Shown here one piece after another: positions 1 through 7,414 of a DNA stretch of 20,045 bases; positions within the stretch are counted from its first letter, which is position 1; each line of letters starts with the position of its first letter. This DNA is from a virus, in IMG/VR virus record IMGVR_UViG_3300013101_000134, positions 1 through 20,045 of that record, one strand, 5' to 3'. A program made the translations under genes and the position numbers. The notes under the pieces were generated by a model. It worked only from the letters and a program-made list of their open reading frames with translations, was not told the DNA's origin and made no database searches.

Positions 1-144
1 GAAGAAGTATTAAGGATTATAGCAACCGTTAAATCCTATGAAGAACAATCAAAAATATTTGTACCTAGGTCAGAGATTGATTACAAGTTTGATATCTTCA
101 TAAAGAACCAAGAAAAGATAATGAAAAAATTAGATGTAAACTAA
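1..144 (+). CDS. 3' end of unknown protein (partial)
   Basis: Frame 1 is open from the first base to a TAA at 142-144, giving the last 47 residues of a protein that begins upstream. The fragment is charged and probably helical (EEVLRIIATVKSYEE near its start, KNQEKIMKKLDVN at its end). It has no membrane segment, cysteine or recognisable motif. It ends 7 bases before the next start and is in the same direction, so it probably belongs to the same operon as the lysis-like genes that follow. I do not recognise the family, and function cannot be assigned from this fragment. Confidence 0.55.
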   Translation, partial: EEVLRIIATVKSYEEQSKIFVPRSEIDYKFDIFIKNQEKIMKKLDVN

Positions 145-151
145 ACCCCTT

Positions 152-346
152 ATGAATATATCATTTAAAAGACCGCCTTGGTCATGGACAATAACTTTTG
201 TAATAGTAGCCTCAATAATAGGTTACTTCTTAATAACTAAAAAAGAACCTACTAGTGAAATGGTAATGATAGCTATAATAGTTATCTGTGTAATATTACT
301 AGGGTGGCTAGCATGGTTATTTTTACTATCTAATAAGAAGAAATGA
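152..346 (+). CDS. Small two-segment membrane protein, candidate holin
   Basis: A 64-residue protein with two hydrophobic segments (about residues 11-28 and 37-60), a short polar turn (KKEPTSE) between them, and a basic C-terminus (NKKK). This size and hairpin topology fit class II holins, which make the inner-membrane lesion that releases a cytoplasmic endolysin. Context supports it: three genes downstream lies an M23 peptidase without a signal peptide. The stop overlaps the next start as ATGA, suggesting coupled translation. No residue is diagnostic of holins, so the assignment rests on topology and position; a generic small phage membrane protein is the alternative. Confidence 0.5.
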   Translation: MNISFKRPPWSWTITFVIVASIIGYFLITKKEPTSEMVMIAIIVICVILLGWLAWLFLLSNKKK

Positions 347-735
347 TTTACCATTTAATCTTAATACTAGTTGGGTACATCATAGCCTTTGAAATTGAAT
401 CAAGGCATGACAAAGTAATATCTAGCTTAAAACAAACTACAGAACAAAATAGAAGTTGGCACATAGACGACTGGATGTACCTAGCGGTAATATCTACAAT
501 GGTAGTATATGGTTACAACGAAATATCTATTGAATCTGCTATACTCATACCGTACATCGTATCCTTAAGGATAACTTATTTCAACATACGTTTAAATAAA
601 AGAAGAAACAAACCAACCTTTCACTTAGGTGATAAAGGTTGGGATGGTATATTTATTAATCATAAGGTATTATATTTCACTACAGCCTTCATAATGTTAG
701 CTGGAAGTATCTACCTTTCATTCTGGGCTATATGA
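343..735 (+). CDS. Multi-span membrane protein, unknown function
   Basis: A 130-residue protein with about four hydrophobic segments (residues 2-18, 44-58, 62-80 and 108-129). A polar loop (about 19-43) and a basic loop (about 82-107, including RLNKRRNK) separate them; the basic loop is likely cytoplasmic. It overlaps the preceding holin-like gene by 4 bases and the following 34-residue gene by 4 bases, both as ATGA, so the three are probably translated as a coupled set. Position within a putative lysis cassette suggests a holin, antiholin or lysis accessory role, but no catalytic or diagnostic motif is visible and I do not recognise the family. Confidence 0.6.
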   Translation: MIYHLILILVGYIIAFEIESRHDKVISSLKQTTEQNRSWHIDDWMYLAVISTMVVYGYNEISIESAILIPYIVSLRITYFNIRLNKRRNKPTFHLGDKGWDGIFINHKVLYFTTAFIMLAGSIYLSFWAI

Positions 736-836
736 AAAAATTCTACAATTGCATCAAAGAAGGTATCAAACAAACATTAACATTAATATGGTTGAACATA
801 AGATACTCAGCTAGAAGACATAGATTCTATGATTAA
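732..836 (+). CDS. 34-residue basic peptide in the lysis cassette
   Basis: A short ORF running from ATG 732 to TAA 834-836. It starts inside the previous gene's stop (ATGA) and overlaps the M23 peptidase start at 829 by 8 bases. The product begins MKKFYNCIKEGIKQ, has a short hydrophobic stretch (LTLIWL, about residues 16-21) and ends in a strongly basic RYSARRHRF segment. A stop-start overlap at both ends argues that it is translated, if only to carry ribosomes into the peptidase gene. It could be a small membrane-active lysis peptide or merely a coupling ORF. No family is recognised. Confidence 0.45.
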   Translation: MKKFYNCIKEGIKQTLTLIWLNIRYSARRHRFYD

Positions 837-1233
837 TCCTATAGCAAAAATAATATTAAGAGGAGATGACCCAACAGGTCATGGTTACTATGGAGCTAAA
901 CGTGGTAATAGAAAACACTTCGGTGTAGACATATTAGCAACACCGGGGGATAAAATAGTTATACCCTTCAGTGGTGTAATAACTAAATTGGGTCAAGTCT
1001 ACAAAGCTACTACCTTATTCAGGTATGTAGAAGTAACATCTGATGTATATAGAGCAAGGCTTATGTATGTATTACCTGAAAAATTAAAAATTAACCAACG
1101 AGTATTCGAAGGACATTTAATGGGCTATGCACAGGACGTAGCTAGCTACTGGGATGGTGGTATGTTAAACCACATACACTATCAACTATGGAAACATGGA
1201 TTACTAACTGATCCAGAACCACTATTAACTTAG
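829..1233 (+). CDS. M23-family zinc endopeptidase, probable endolysin
   Basis: A 134-residue protein with both metal motifs of the M23 (lysostaphin/LytM-like) peptidases: HFGVD (H30, D34) and HIH (H115, H117). Family knowledge says the first His, the Asp and the last His bind zinc, and the other His of HxH helps catalysis. The enzymes cut peptide cross-links of peptidoglycan. The protein is essentially the catalytic domain alone; no signal peptide, membrane anchor or wall-binding domain is visible, so release would need a holin, and two membrane proteins lie just upstream. Position next to these, rather than within the baseplate genes, favours a lysis endolysin over a virion-borne peptidase. 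Confidence 0.82.
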   Translation: MINPIAKIILRGDDPTGHGYYGAKRGNRKHFGVDILATPGDKIVIPFSGVITKLGQVYKATTLFRYVEVTSDVYRARLMYVLPEKLKINQRVFEGHLMGYAQDVASYWDGGMLNHIHYQLWKHGLLTDPEPLLT

Positions 1234-1299
1234 TTCACCAGACTACTGGTTGTGTATAAAATAAAGAAAATCTAGATATAAAAAATAAACATGTAAATT
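1234..1299 (+). promoter_or_regulatory. AT-rich leader upstream of sheath gene, possible late promoter
   Basis: This 66-base gap separates the lysis-like genes from the sheath gene and is one of only two sizeable gaps in the window. It holds a small hairpin (ACCAG 1237-1241 pairing with CTGGT 1246-1250) and a TATAAA-like tract at 1255-1260 in very A-rich DNA. A promoter is expected ahead of the most highly expressed tail gene, but neither a Bacteroidetes TAnnTTTG box nor a convincing -35/-10 pair can be seen. The assignment is positional only. Confidence 0.25.
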
Positions 1300-2853
1300 A
1301 TGAGTACTAATGCAGCACAAGTAAAGTTCAGTGTAAATAATTTAACTACGGTCGTAAACACTCCCGTTACTGGTATCTCATTCGTAATGGGTAGATCAGA
1401 GAGAGGTCCATTTGCAGACCCTAGTACAATTATAAATACGTGGGCTCAATTCCAAAAACTATATGGTGGATTACTGGATTACACCGATGCAATCCATAAC
1501 GTAAAAAGAATGTTAGAGAAAGGAGCTTCAATCCGTTTCTGTAGGGTAGGTCATTACACTGACCCAACTTCTGCAGCAACATTAGATGCAGCTCTAGCAT
1601 TACCGGATGATGACTTCGTAGATGGAGTAAATGAATTATTCGAATTATTACCTAAATATAAAGGGGCAGATGGTAACAAGTTAAATGTTGATGCTAAGGC
1701 AGCAAGCAATGCCGATGCTGATTACTTCAACATTGAGATCAGTCATACAGAAGATGGTATCTTAGAAACCTATACTAATCTTATTATACCTGGAACACCA
1801 ACAGTATTACAATCTGATTACTTAAAAATAATTACAGAGTCAAGTCAATATGTTGATGTAGTATACAAAGACTTATCCGGATTCACTGGACCATTATCAG
1901 CAGACCCAGTAGCAATAAGCTTCACAGGAGGTTCAGATGGTACTGACCCAGTAGCAGCAGATTATGCTGGAGACTCGGCTGCACTCAATGGATTCTTTGC
2001 TTTTGATGCATACGATGATTCAATGCAAATTGGTATATTAGATCAAGCAATGGCTAACTCTACTTTCATAGCAGGTTCTGCTTATGCCGCTGGAAGAAAA
2101 GATTTAATGTTCTTTATGCATTTTGCTAATTCAGCAATAACATCTGCAGCAATAATAGTATTAAGGGCTGCAACTACCATTGACTCTCAGTACACAGCAA
2201 TGTATTCAGGAGGTTTAAAAATTAATGACCCATTAACTAATACTTCTAAAAATATAGAAGCTCTAGGGGATATCATGGCATTAGCATCTGCTTCTGAAAA
2301 TGATTATGGGGCATGGTATTCTTTTGCTGGACACAACAGAGGACAATTCTTAGATGCACTAGGGGTAGTTAATAACTTCGGTAGTCCAGCTAAGGCAGCA
2401 GACTTAGATAATCTAGCTAACCGTCAAACTAACATGGCTATCAATAGAAGTAGCAAGTTAATGTTATGGGGTAACTTCTCAGGCCAACTAGCAAACAACC
2501 AAGAAAGCCAAGTATCAATCGTAAGGTTAATTATATACTTAAGAAAATCACTGATACCGGCATTGGAATATTACCTAGAAGAACCTAATGATATACCAAC
2601 ATGGAAGAGAATGTATTACACAGTGAAACCATTCTTAGACAATCTAGTAACCAAAAGAGCTTTATATGAGTACTCATGGCAAGGTGACCAAGATGCACCA
2701 AACATGGATACCCTAACGATCAACAACGGGGCTGATGTTACAGCAGGCAAATACCAAATCCAATTAGGTATTAAAGCTATACCAAGTATACAAGAAATAT
2801 CTATCGCAATTAACTTGACTACAGCAGGAGTTAGTTTCGAGGTAATTAATTAA
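1300..2853 (+). CDS. Contractile tail sheath protein
   Basis: A 517-residue protein matching contractile tail sheaths. Near the N-terminus it has the typical strand and turn VMGRSERGPFADPS followed by a WAQFQKLYGG segment. A central variable domain (about 90-260) follows, and the C-terminal part (about 400-517) contains VRLIIYLRKSLIPALEYYLEEP, split here by nothing but helix, and a final beta region. In this family, sheath subunits form the outer helical cylinder around the tube and contract on adsorption. The ATG follows an A/T-rich leader with no Shine-Dalgarno box. Phenylalanine is mostly TTC (17 of 23 codons), unlike several low-copy genes downstream, consistent with high expression. The tube gene follows after 18 bases. 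Confidence 0.93.
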   Translation: MSTNAAQVKFSVNNLTTVVNTPVTGISFVMGRSERGPFADPSTIINTWAQFQKLYGGLLDYTDAIHNVKRMLEKGASIRFCRVGHYTDPTSAATLDAALALPDDDFVDGVNELFELLPKYKGADGNKLNVDAKAASNADADYFNIEISHTEDGILETYTNLIIPGTPTVLQSDYLKIITESSQYVDVVYKDLSGFTGPLSADPVAISFTGGSDGTDPVAADYAGDSAALNGFFAFDAYDDSMQIGILDQAMANSTFIAGSAYAAGRKDLMFFMHFANSAITSAAIIVLRAATTIDSQYTAMYSGGLKINDPLTNTSKNIEALGDIMALASASENDYGAWYSFAGHNRGQFLDALGVVNNFGSPAKAADLDNLANRQTNMAINRSSKLMLWGNFSGQLANNQESQVSIVRLIIYLRKSLIPALEYYLEEPNDIPTWKRMYYTVKPFLDNLVTKRALYEYSWQGDQDAPNMDTLTINNGADVTAGKYQIQLGIKAIPSIQEISIAINLTTAGVSFEVIN

Positions 2854-2871
2854 TATCTAAAAATAAAATAA

Positions 2872-3333
2872 ATGGCACAAATACAAAATCCGAGAAAGAA
2901 ATTTAATTTCAGCATCCAGATAGTACCACAACCTATCAATCCATTTCTCGCTCAGAAAGTAGTCATACCAGAGGTAGCCTTAGGTATGGTTAAGCATGGT
3001 GATACAAACCATGACATCAAAACTGCTGGAAGAGTAGAATATGGTGATGTAGAAATAGAAAAAATCAGTACAACCTCTGGAGCAGATAATTACTTCTTCG
3101 ATTGGTTAGTATCATGTCAGGATGCCGTAATAGGCGGAGGGCTTTTACCTAACCAATATAAAAGGATAATAACTATCACAGAGTTAGCTGAAGACGGTAC
3201 ATCTATATTGAACACATGGGTTTTAACTGGGGCATGGCCTAATAAAATCAATGGTACAGAACTAAGCAGACAAGATACAGAGAACACAATGGAATCTGTT
3301 TCAATCTGCGTAGACAAGATAGAGAAATTATAA
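2872..3333 (+). CDS. Tail tube protein (gp19-like)
   Basis: A 153-residue protein directly after the sheath gene, with the size and position of the major tail tube protein. Its N-terminal part (KFNFSIQIVPQPINPFLAQK, residues 10-29) and the pattern of beta strands around a central loop fit the gp19/T4-like tube family. Subunits stack as hexameric rings that form the inner conduit for DNA. The start ATG lies in an AAAATAAA leader without a Shine-Dalgarno sequence. A strong hairpin follows about 30 bases after the stop, suggesting that sheath and tube form a high-level transcript separate from the genes beyond. Confidence comes from order as well as sequence. Confidence 0.87.
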   Translation: MAQIQNPRKKFNFSIQIVPQPINPFLAQKVVIPEVALGMVKHGDTNHDIKTAGRVEYGDVEIEKISTTSGADNYFFDWLVSCQDAVIGGGLLPNQYKRIITITELAEDGTSILNTWVLTGAWPNKINGTELSRQDTENTMESVSICVDKIEKL

Positions 3334-3362
3334 CATTAACTTAATACAAAATGTTACCCAAG

Positions 3363-3399
3363 GATAATAGAGGATTTTATAAGTCCTCTATTATTGTTT
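3363..3399 (+). terminator. Terminator-like hairpin after tube gene
   Basis: An 11-bp perfect inverted repeat (3364-3374 with 3384-3394, core ATAGAGGA/TCCTCTAT) has a 9-base loop that can close further. A G-U pair extends the base. A short, interrupted T-rich run (TTGTTTATATT) follows. It is the only strong intergenic hairpin in the window and sits between the high-copy sheath/tube pair and the low-copy chaperone and tape measure genes. The weak T tract suggests partial rather than complete termination, because no obvious promoter is visible before the next gene. Confidence 0.65.
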
Positions 3400-3424
3400 A
3401 TATTAATAATTAAATACCTACAAA

Positions 3425-4213
3425 ATGTCAAACGAATTAACAAAAGAATTACTCTGGGGAGAAACAAAAGAATTGTTATTACCTTCAGGCAGAAAAGTAA
3501 AAATTAGAGAACAGAATGGTAATGATGATGATATCTTATCTAACGTATCTACTAGTAAAGACTTAACAAACATTGACCTATTCTTAGCTGGGGTAGTCGT
3601 AGAGGCGGACTTCACTGATAACAAGTCATTAACTATAGAAGATGTAAAAGGATTACTACTACGGGACAAATATTTTATTCTATTTGCTTCTAGGGTTCAC
3701 TCAATAGGTCCTGAAATAAAATTCAAATATGATTGGGGCGAAGACAACGGTGGTGAGTTTCCATACAAAGAAGATTTATCTAATTACTTATGGGACTACA
3801 CAGAAGAATTTCCTACTCAAGGAATCAAAGGTTATTTCAAACAAAGAATATCACCTTATCCACAAGGAGCTTATGATATTCAGAAATTCACAACGACTTC
3901 TGGGAAAGAATTAACATTTAAATGTTTAGACGGCCATGCCGAGAAAGAATTATTAGCTAAGCCAATTGGGGAACTAACTAAGAACGTAGAGCTAATAGCT
4001 AGAGACCTTAAGATAAAAGGTGAAGTTGATTATGAAAAGGTGCATAACTTTAAGTTCTTTACTAAAAGGGATATGATGGAGATTCATAATTATGTTAGTG
4101 AAGTGGATGAAACTTTTATGGGTACAACAGAAATCAACAACCCTGTTAACGGTCAATCAATAGATTACCCTATAATGCAGTCAACGGATTTTTTCTATCC
4201 ACAGGAAATTTAG
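3425..4213 (+). CDS. Tail assembly chaperone, frame-0 product (gpG/gp26-like)
   Basis: A 262-residue soluble acidic protein between the tube and tape measure genes, the classic place of the tail assembly chaperone. The N-terminal part (LPSGRKVKIREQNGNDDD, about residues 19-36) and the overall pattern resemble the T4 gp26-type baseplate/chaperone family, from memory of that family and not a search. Such proteins bind the tape measure and keep it soluble while tube polymerises around it; they are not usually in the finished virion. A T TTT TTC site lies in phase at codons 256-257, only five codons (YPQEI) before this stop, and leads into a -1 frame that stays open up to the tape measure. The ATG follows CTACAAA with no Shine-Dalgarno box. 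Confidence 0.8.
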   Translation: MSNELTKELLWGETKELLLPSGRKVKIREQNGNDDDILSNVSTSKDLTNIDLFLAGVVVEADFTDNKSLTIEDVKGLLLRDKYFILFASRVHSIGPEIKFKYDWGEDNGGEFPYKEDLSNYLWDYTEEFPTQGIKGYFKQRISPYPQGAYDIQKFTTTSGKELTFKCLDGHAEKELLAKPIGELTKNVELIARDLKIKGEVDYEKVHNFKFFTKRDMMEIHNYVSEVDETFMGTTEINNPVNGQSIDYPIMQSTDFFYPQEI

Positions 4214-4350
4214 AAGATTTATATTTCTACCTTTCCAAGTCAGGTTTCAATTTCACCTGGCGAGAGTATATGGGAGTTACAATCCAGAGAAGAAATAAGC
4301 TTGAAAAGATAGCAAACAATTACAATGAAGAAATTAATAAAAAGAAGTAA
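3425..4350 (+). CDS. Tail assembly chaperone, -1 frameshift fusion (gpGT-like)
   Basis: Reading 3425-4195, slipping back one base and continuing 4195-4350 gives a 308-residue protein: the first 257 residues of the chaperone plus a 51-residue extension. The extension begins LSTGNLEDLYFYL and ends in a basic NEEINKKK; it contains the aromatic FTWREYMG segment. The TAA at 4348-4350 abuts the tape measure ATG. In many long-tailed phages the T part of such a fusion recruits tube subunits to the tape measure. The -1 frame has no suitable ATG near its start, so it is unlikely to be an independent gene. The alternative is that the T6 run is a miscounted T7, making one continuous 308-residue ORF. Confidence 0.75.
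4189..4195 (+). promoter_or_regulatory. -1 programmed frameshift slippery heptamer
   Basis: The bases T TTT TTC match the X XXY YYZ rule. They are in phase with the chaperone frame: GAT (4187-4189), TTT, TTC. Both tRNAs can re-pair after a one-base backward slip. The frame entered is open for 51 codons and ends immediately before the tape measure start. Position between tube and tape measure genes matches the known frameshift sites of tailed phages. Confidence 0.78.
4204..4236 (+). promoter_or_regulatory. Candidate frameshift-stimulating hairpin
   Basis: GGAAA (4204-4208) pairs with TTTCC (4232-4236) and TAGAA (4211-4215) with TTCTA (4225-4229). They are separated by a 2x2 mismatch and closed by a 9-base loop. 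The base of the stem is 8 bases after the slippery site, within the spacing usual for -1 frameshift stimulators. The stem is AT-rich with three G-C pairs, so its stability is modest. A second small stem (CAGGT 4241-4245 with ACCTG 4255-4259) lies just downstream. Confidence 0.45.
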
Positions 4351-6498
4351 ATGATAAACGTATCAGGTTCTAATTTAGGTATTGGTATATCACTCATAAT
4401 GCGGGATGGCTTTAGCGGTCCTGCAATGGTTGCTGGTGCCAACATGGATAAGCTTCAAATGAAAGCCCATAGGTTGGCAACTCAACAGATGACTATGGCT
4501 AGGAATGCTAATGCTATGGGAGCTGCAATAGGTGGAGCTGCAATATATGGTTTGAGTAAATGGGTTAGTGAAGGAGCTAAGTTCAATTACACAATGAAAT
4601 ATGTATCTGCTATATCTGGTGGAGTTGGTAAAGAATTTGATAGGTTAAATAATAAGGCTGTAACATTAGGGGAATCTACAATGTTTACCGCTCACCAAAT
4701 ATCAGATGGTATGAGGTGGATGGCTCAAGCAGGTATGGATGCTAACAGTATCTACAACTCAATGGGTGCAATAGCTAACTTGGCCGGTGCCACAATGTCC
4801 AACATTGAAGGCAGGGGTGGGGCAGCTGACTGGGTTACTAACGTAGCTAAGGCATTTGATATTACCTTAAATGAAAAGAACGTAACAAAGATATCTGATG
4901 TTATCGCAGTAGCGGTGAACAAATCTAATACAAAACTTTACGAGTTTGGTGAAGCAATGAAATATGCTCAATCAACAGCGAAGGATTTAAGTATGACATT
5001 TGAAGAAACCTCTGCTGGTATAATGGTATTAGCCAATGCTGGTATTCAAGGTACGATGGCTGGTACTGCTTTAGAAAATATGATGAGGTATGTTACCAAG
5101 GCCGCTGGTACTTCTGCAACTAAAAGACAGATTCGAGCTTTAGGTATATTAGGAATGACTCAAAAGGATTTACAGGATGCTAAAGGTGACTTACTATCTT
5201 ATGGTACAATCTTAACTAAGGTTTCTAAGATAGCGGGTACAATGGGTAACGTAGATGCTCAGAATGCTTTAATTGATTTATTCGGAGTAAGGGGTAAAAG
5301 GGGAGCTTCTACTATTGCTAGGAAATTAATGGATTACTATAAATTCTTAGATGACCTTAATAATTCTGGAGGTAAGGCTAAAGGATGGATGGATGATATG
5401 ATGGGGTCAGCACAAGGTTCTATCTTACAACTAACATCTGCATGGACTTCATTTAAAATTGCTTTCTTCGAATCACTGGAACCAGTACTAGTACCTTTCA
5501 TAAAAGGTATGACTGGTATATTAAAAGTTATTAATGCAATCGCTAGAACAGGTATAGGTAAAGTACTAATGATAGCTGGTTCTGCCTTATTAATAATGAA
5601 GACAGCAGGAATGGCTTTCAGGACTGTATTATATACAGTTAAATTATTAGCCGGTGATGTAGGTATGACAGTAGTTAACTCAGCAGCAAGGGGTACTGCT
5701 GGATTAAATACAATGACCAATGCTGCTAACAGGGCTGCAGCTGCAATGGGTAATGTCAATGCAATGAGTACTAGAGGCGGTATGGGTTACTTATGGAATT
5801 TTGCTACTGGAGGTAAAAATAAGAATGTAGGTAAGGCTGGCGTAATGTACAATGCCTCTAATCGTGCTTATGACCCAGCAACTGGTAGGTTCTTAAGTAA
5901 TAAAGCAGTAGCTGCAAAACAAGCTTCTGCAGGTTTAGGTTATGGTAAAACAGGATTTAGTAGTTGGGGTAAACATGCTGGTAAAGGATTAGGCATAGGA
6001 CTACTTGGTTCAATGGCAGTAGGCATGGCTTCAGGTGCAGTAGGTACTGAATCAAATTTTGGTAAAGGATTGGGAGTAGCCTCTGATGCACTTACTTATG
6101 GTTTAACTGGTGCAAGTATAGGTACATTCTTTGGCCCGATGGGAACATTGGTTGGGGGTATTGGCGGAACAGTTGGGGGATTACTTTGGGGATTATATGA
6201 CAAGGTATATAATGTAAAAGAAGAATTAGATTCAGTTGATATGTCTGGGGCAGATGATATAACTAAAGCTGGTAAGTGGAAAAAATTACTTAGTAAAGAA
6301 ATACCAAAAGGATTAGAAGAAAGGGGTTCACATCAACAATTCAGATACCAAGGTGATGATGGAGGGTTTGGTCCTTTCTTCGATATGAATAAAACATTTA
6401 GTAGTAACATAACAATTAACTTAAATGGTGAATCTGTATATGAGGAAAAAATAGATGAACCAAATGCAGATGTTGATGTTAGCTTAGGATTAAATTAA
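4351..6498 (+). CDS. Tail tape measure protein
   Basis: A 715-residue protein starting directly after the chaperone fusion stop. Residues about 80-300 resemble the TP901-type tape measure domain (segments such as MRWMAQAGMDANSIYNSMGA and MVLANAGIQGTMAGTALENM). It is rich in Ala, Gly and Met. Hydrophobic stretches lie at about 55-70, 400-440, 545-567 and 581-617, as expected for a protein packed inside the tube and ejected towards the membrane. The length predicts a tail of roughly 105 nm at 1.5 angstrom per residue. The C-terminus (NITINLNGES) is polar and beta-like and probably contacts the baseplate hub. No lytic domain is visible. Confidence 0.9.
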   Translation: MINVSGSNLGIGISLIMRDGFSGPAMVAGANMDKLQMKAHRLATQQMTMARNANAMGAAIGGAAIYGLSKWVSEGAKFNYTMKYVSAISGGVGKEFDRLNNKAVTLGESTMFTAHQISDGMRWMAQAGMDANSIYNSMGAIANLAGATMSNIEGRGGAADWVTNVAKAFDITLNEKNVTKISDVIAVAVNKSNTKLYEFGEAMKYAQSTAKDLSMTFEETSAGIMVLANAGIQGTMAGTALENMMRYVTKAAGTSATKRQIRALGILGMTQKDLQDAKGDLLSYGTILTKVSKIAGTMGNVDAQNALIDLFGVRGKRGASTIARKLMDYYKFLDDLNNSGGKAKGWMDDMMGSAQGSILQLTSAWTSFKIAFFESLEPVLVPFIKGMTGILKVINAIARTGIGKVLMIAGSALLIMKTAGMAFRTVLYTVKLLAGDVGMTVVNSAARGTAGLNTMTNAANRAAAAMGNVNAMSTRGGMGYLWNFATGGKNKNVGKAGVMYNASNRAYDPATGRFLSNKAVAAKQASAGLGYGKTGFSSWGKHAGKGLGIGLLGSMAVGMASGAVGTESNFGKGLGVASDALTYGLTGASIGTFFGPMGTLVGGIGGTVGGLLWGLYDKVYNVKEELDSVDMSGADDITKAGKWKKLLSKEIPKGLEERGSHQQFRYQGDDGGFGPFFDMNKTFSSNITINLNGESVYEEKIDEPNADVDVSLGLN

Positions 6499-6509
6499 AT
6501 TAAAAAGCA

Positions 6510-7412
6510 ATGGCAGTATTAGTACCATACCCACCAATAATTGAGAAGGTAACTTCTTATGTACCTACACCGCAGGTAGACTCAGCAGTCTGGTTAGCGG
6601 GTAAGTTTATGAGGTTCAAAATCATAGCAGATAGAAGAAGGCCTCAATTTACTAACGTAGACAAGGATGGACCTCGTGGAGCTTATGAACATGAGGCAAC
6701 TAATAAGAATGGTATCTGGGAAAGTAAACCACATATCAGTCAGATGATTGAGAACGGTAAGAATAATCTTTATATAACAAGCGAGGGTTATACACATGAC
6801 CCAGTAAAGAGACACACTACATTTGATTCAGAAGCTAGATACCGTCGATCTCAAGAAGACCCTAATGCTGGCTTTGATAAAATAAGTATTATAGATGTTG
6901 ACTATAATGGCGGTGCTTTATATACTAGAAAAAAATACAGCTCATTAACTTTACCCTTTGTGCCTCGTGAATTGAATTACTCCATAGCTTCAAGATTTGT
7001 AGGTATTGCCACTATGGGGAGGAACAACCCTTTTTATCAATTCACGGGTTCAGAGGACAAACTAGAATTTGAAATAGATTGGTTTGCCGAAAAGGAAAGC
7101 AGGGAAGATGTTATATATAACTGCCGATGGTTAGAATCATTAACTAAAGGTGATGGATATAATTCACCACCTCACAGAGTCATATTATCATGGGGCTCTA
7201 ATAATAAATTATGGCAAGATTCAATTTGGTTGGTAACCGGTGCTAGTTATAACTTATCAAATTTTACAAGGGGTTACAGAGACCCGAATACTAACAACTT
7301 AGTATCTACTCATCTGCTACCACAACAAGCTAAACAATCTGTTAGACTTGTAAGGTTAGCAAGTTCAAATAGGATGACTATGGATATTGAAGGTAATTTA
7401 CAAGGATACTAA
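6510..7412 (+). CDS. Baseplate tube-initiator / gpU-position protein
   Basis: A 300-residue protein between the tape measure and a LysM protein. The second half carries a pattern seen in tube-initiator or 'CIS tube' proteins of contractile systems: LPFVPRELNYSIASRF, then FTGSEDKLEFEIDWFAE, then a helix (VIYNCRWLESL) and a proline-rich turn before a strand (PPHRVILSWG). Such proteins join the hub to the first tube ring. In P2-like order this slot is gpU, with gpX and gpD following, as here. The N-terminal 130 residues are polar, with many Arg and Tyr, and not recognised. Product type is inferred from pattern and gene order; exact homology is uncertain. Confidence 0.65.
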   Translation: MAVLVPYPPIIEKVTSYVPTPQVDSAVWLAGKFMRFKIIADRRRPQFTNVDKDGPRGAYEHEATNKNGIWESKPHISQMIENGKNNLYITSEGYTHDPVKRHTTFDSEARYRRSQEDPNAGFDKISIIDVDYNGGALYTRKKYSSLTLPFVPRELNYSIASRFVGIATMGRNNPFYQFTGSEDKLEFEIDWFAEKESREDVIYNCRWLESLTKGDGYNSPPHRVILSWGSNNKLWQDSIWLVTGASYNLSNFTRGYRDPNTNNLVSTHLLPQQAKQSVRLVRLASSNRMTMDIEGNLQGY

Positions 7413-7414
7413 TT

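Noticed and set aside
1237-1250. Small hairpin ACCAG/CTGGT after the M23 gene as a terminator
   Set aside because: The stem is only 5 bp and no T run follows; too weak to call.
3729-3914. 61-codon + strand frame inside the chaperone gene
   Set aside because: It lies in another frame of a clear coding region, and the product has no recognisable pattern. The genuine second frame here is the -1 frame after 4195.
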